Assembly (NCBI GenBank): GCA_963755495.1
Contig: CAVWJS010000002.1
Coordinates: 124,001 to 188,000 of the forward strand
Reading direction: 5' to 3'
DNA length: 64,000 nt
From: Bog-473 sp963755495
GTDB lineage: Bacteria > Actinomycetota > Acidimicrobiia > Acidimicrobiales > RAAP-2
The notes below the pieces were generated by a model. That model was not told the DNA's origin, ran no database searches, and worked only from the letters and a program-made list of their open reading frames with translations. Made by a program: the position numbers and the translations under genes. Below, piece by piece: positions 62,774 to 64,000 of this stretch (position 1 is its first letter; each line of letters opens with the position of its first letter).

Positions 62774-64000
62774 TCAGGCCCTATGCACCGTCTCGCCGGT
62801 CTCCTCGGCGATATCAGAAGGCTTGACCGTGCCATTGATGCTCCCGTAGGAGCCGTTTCGCCCGTTTTCGGTCTCTGTCTGGGGCATTTCGATCGCCTCA
62901 GCAATGACGGGAAGGCGCACCGTGACCGTCATTCCCTCACCGGGTGCCGACTTGGCGGACACCGTTCCGCCGTGGGCCGTCACGATGGCGGACACGATCG
63001 ACAAGCCCAATCCACTGCCGCCGTGACTGCGGGCCCGCGATGCGTCGGCCCGATAAAAGCGCTCGAACACACGGGCCGCCTCATCTGTCGGCATGCCCGG
63101 TCCGTTGTCGTGCACCACAATTTCGGCGGTCTCGCCTTGCTGATCGACACGTACCGTAGCGGTCGTGCCCGGGGGCGTGTGTGCGCGCACGTTGGCCAAT
63201 AGGTTGTCGATGACTTGGCGCAGGCGCACCGGGTCACCCATGACCTCCACCGGGCGCGAGGCGGCAAATTGTACGGGCCACTGCGGACCCACCGTTCCGG
63301 CGGTGTGCACCGCCTCGGCCCCGAGGCTGACCAGTTCGGTCGGGACGATCTGCAGCGGGAGCCCTTCGTCAAAGCGCGCCAATGTCAACAGGTCGTTGAC
63401 CAGTCGCTCCATCCGCGCCGTCTCGGTGCGGATTCCGGTGAAGACGCGAGGCAGATCATCCGCATGCTGAGCCGCGCCACGCTCGAAAAGCTCGGCGTAA
63501 GCCGAGACGGCCGCGATGGGTGTGCGCAATTCGTGCGAGGCATCGGCCACGAACTGGCGCAGGTGTCGATCGGATTCCCTGAGCCTCGCCTCGGAGGCCA
63601 CGCGCGCCGAGAACGCCGCCTCAATTCGCTCCAGCATGACGTTGAGGGCACGGGCCAGGCGTCCGACCTCGGTTGTGTCGTCCGCTCCGGGCACCCGCTG
63701 GTCGAGATTTCCTGCGGCGATGGAATCAGCCGTGCGCTCGACGTCTTCGAGCGGGCGCAAGCCCAGCCGTACCAGCCACCAACCCCCGACCATGGCCAGG
63801 ACCAGCGCTGCGGCGGTGACGGCCAGCTCGATCAGCCAAAGCGTATGGAGAGTGTTGGTCGTCCCTCCGATCGGTTCGGCCACCACAATGACAACGTTCT
63901 CGGTTGCGTCCGTGGCCAAGTTGGTCACAGTCTGCCGCGTGACTTGCACCCTGAAGGCAGGCCCGCCGCTCTTTGTCGAGGCGGCGGTGAAATACGAAGC
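62774..64000 (-). CDS. sensor histidine kinase (OmpR-type partner), truncated by window end
   Basis: At least 408 codons are visible; the frame runs off the window, so the N-terminus and sensor are incomplete. Seen in order: end of an extracytoplasmic region, a membrane helix (LAVTAAALVLAMVGGWWLV), a HAMP linker (LRPLEDVERTADSIAAGNLD), HisKA with phospho-His in FVADASHELRTPIAAVSAYA, and HATPase boxes (NLLANVRAHTPPG; VHDNGPGMPTDEA; GGSGLGLSIVSAIV). The layout resembles MtrB/TcrY-type trans-membrane kinases. The response regulator, if adjacent, lies beyond the window. Confidence 0.93.
   Translation of the reverse strand, partial: ASYFTAASTKSGGPAFRVQVTRQTVTNLATDATENVVIVVAEPIGGTTNTLHTLWLIELAVTAAALVLAMVGGWWLVRLGLRPLEDVERTADSIAAGNLDQRVPGADDTTEVGRLARALNVMLERIEAAFSARVASEARLRESDRHLRQFVADASHELRTPIAAVSAYAELFERGAAQHADDLPRVFTGIRTETARMERLVNDLLTLARFDEGLPLQIVPTELVSLGAEAVHTAGTVGPQWPVQFAASRPVEVMGDPVRLRQVIDNLLANVRAHTPPGTTATVRVDQQGETAEIVVHDNGPGMPTDEAARVFERFYRADASRARSHGGSGLGLSIVSAIVTAHGGTVSAKSAPGEGMTVTVRLPVIAEAIEMPQTETENGRNGSYGSINGTVKPSDIAEETGETVHRA

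Overview
The window is high-GC DNA from an actinomycete, most likely a member of Acidimicrobiia or a relative. Evidence seen: mshA (mycothiol, essentially confined to Actinomycetota), a rex-hemA-hemC-cobA/hemD-hemB-hemL operon, a CGAAC-N4-GTTCG SOS box before recA, leaderless promoters, and many fatty-acid/steroid-type catabolic genes. The class assignment is inference. No mobile element, integrase, prophage or CRISPR array was seen.

Layout. 1-11 kb is a catabolic cluster: 5'-truncated acyl-CoA ligase, SDR, crotonase, acyl-CoA dehydrogenase, a decayed phosphotransferase, quinone oxidoreductase, VOC protein, DUF35-thiolase fusion, nitroreductase and an intact phosphotransferase. 11.3-12.2 kb is purU. 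12.2-22.8 kb is a long leftward run, mshA-ybjN-proC-SAM hydrolase-rex-hemA-hemC-cobA/hemD-hemB-hemL, combining mycothiol, proline, redox sensing and tetrapyrrole synthesis. 22.9-29.4 kb holds an XRE regulator, sodA behind nine CCGCAA repeats, a DksA-like zinc protein, a class V PLP enzyme, and two divergent citrate-synthase homologues, one fused to a DNA-binding domain and one to CBS domains. 29.4-34.9 kb has a hemerythrin-like protein, exported lipoproteins, an ECF sigma factor with its membrane partner, and a GNAT acetyltransferase.

35-42 kb contains prfC, a MarR/SnoaL divergent pair, a NarL-type two-component system and an ABC exporter. Five apparent single-base frameshifts fall here, with a sixth at 51.5 kb. 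42-51 kb holds esterases and hydrolases, a diguanylate cyclase, tRNA-Lys, a PadR regulator, a hemolysin III protein and serB. 52-64 kb holds a Tat-exported dimethylformamidase-like protein, a DUF3048 lipoprotein, a DUF4214-methyltransferase, recA, two tandem secreted paralogues, a GT39/GT2-GtrA glycosylation pair and a histidine kinase cut by the window end.

The most unusual signals are the divergent HTH-citrate synthase / CBS-citrate synthase pair, the frameshift set (four of six at GAGCGC), the hexanucleotide array directly before sodA, the duplicated start region of the class V enzyme, and a triple CCTACRTC motif between the two-component system and the ABC exporter.
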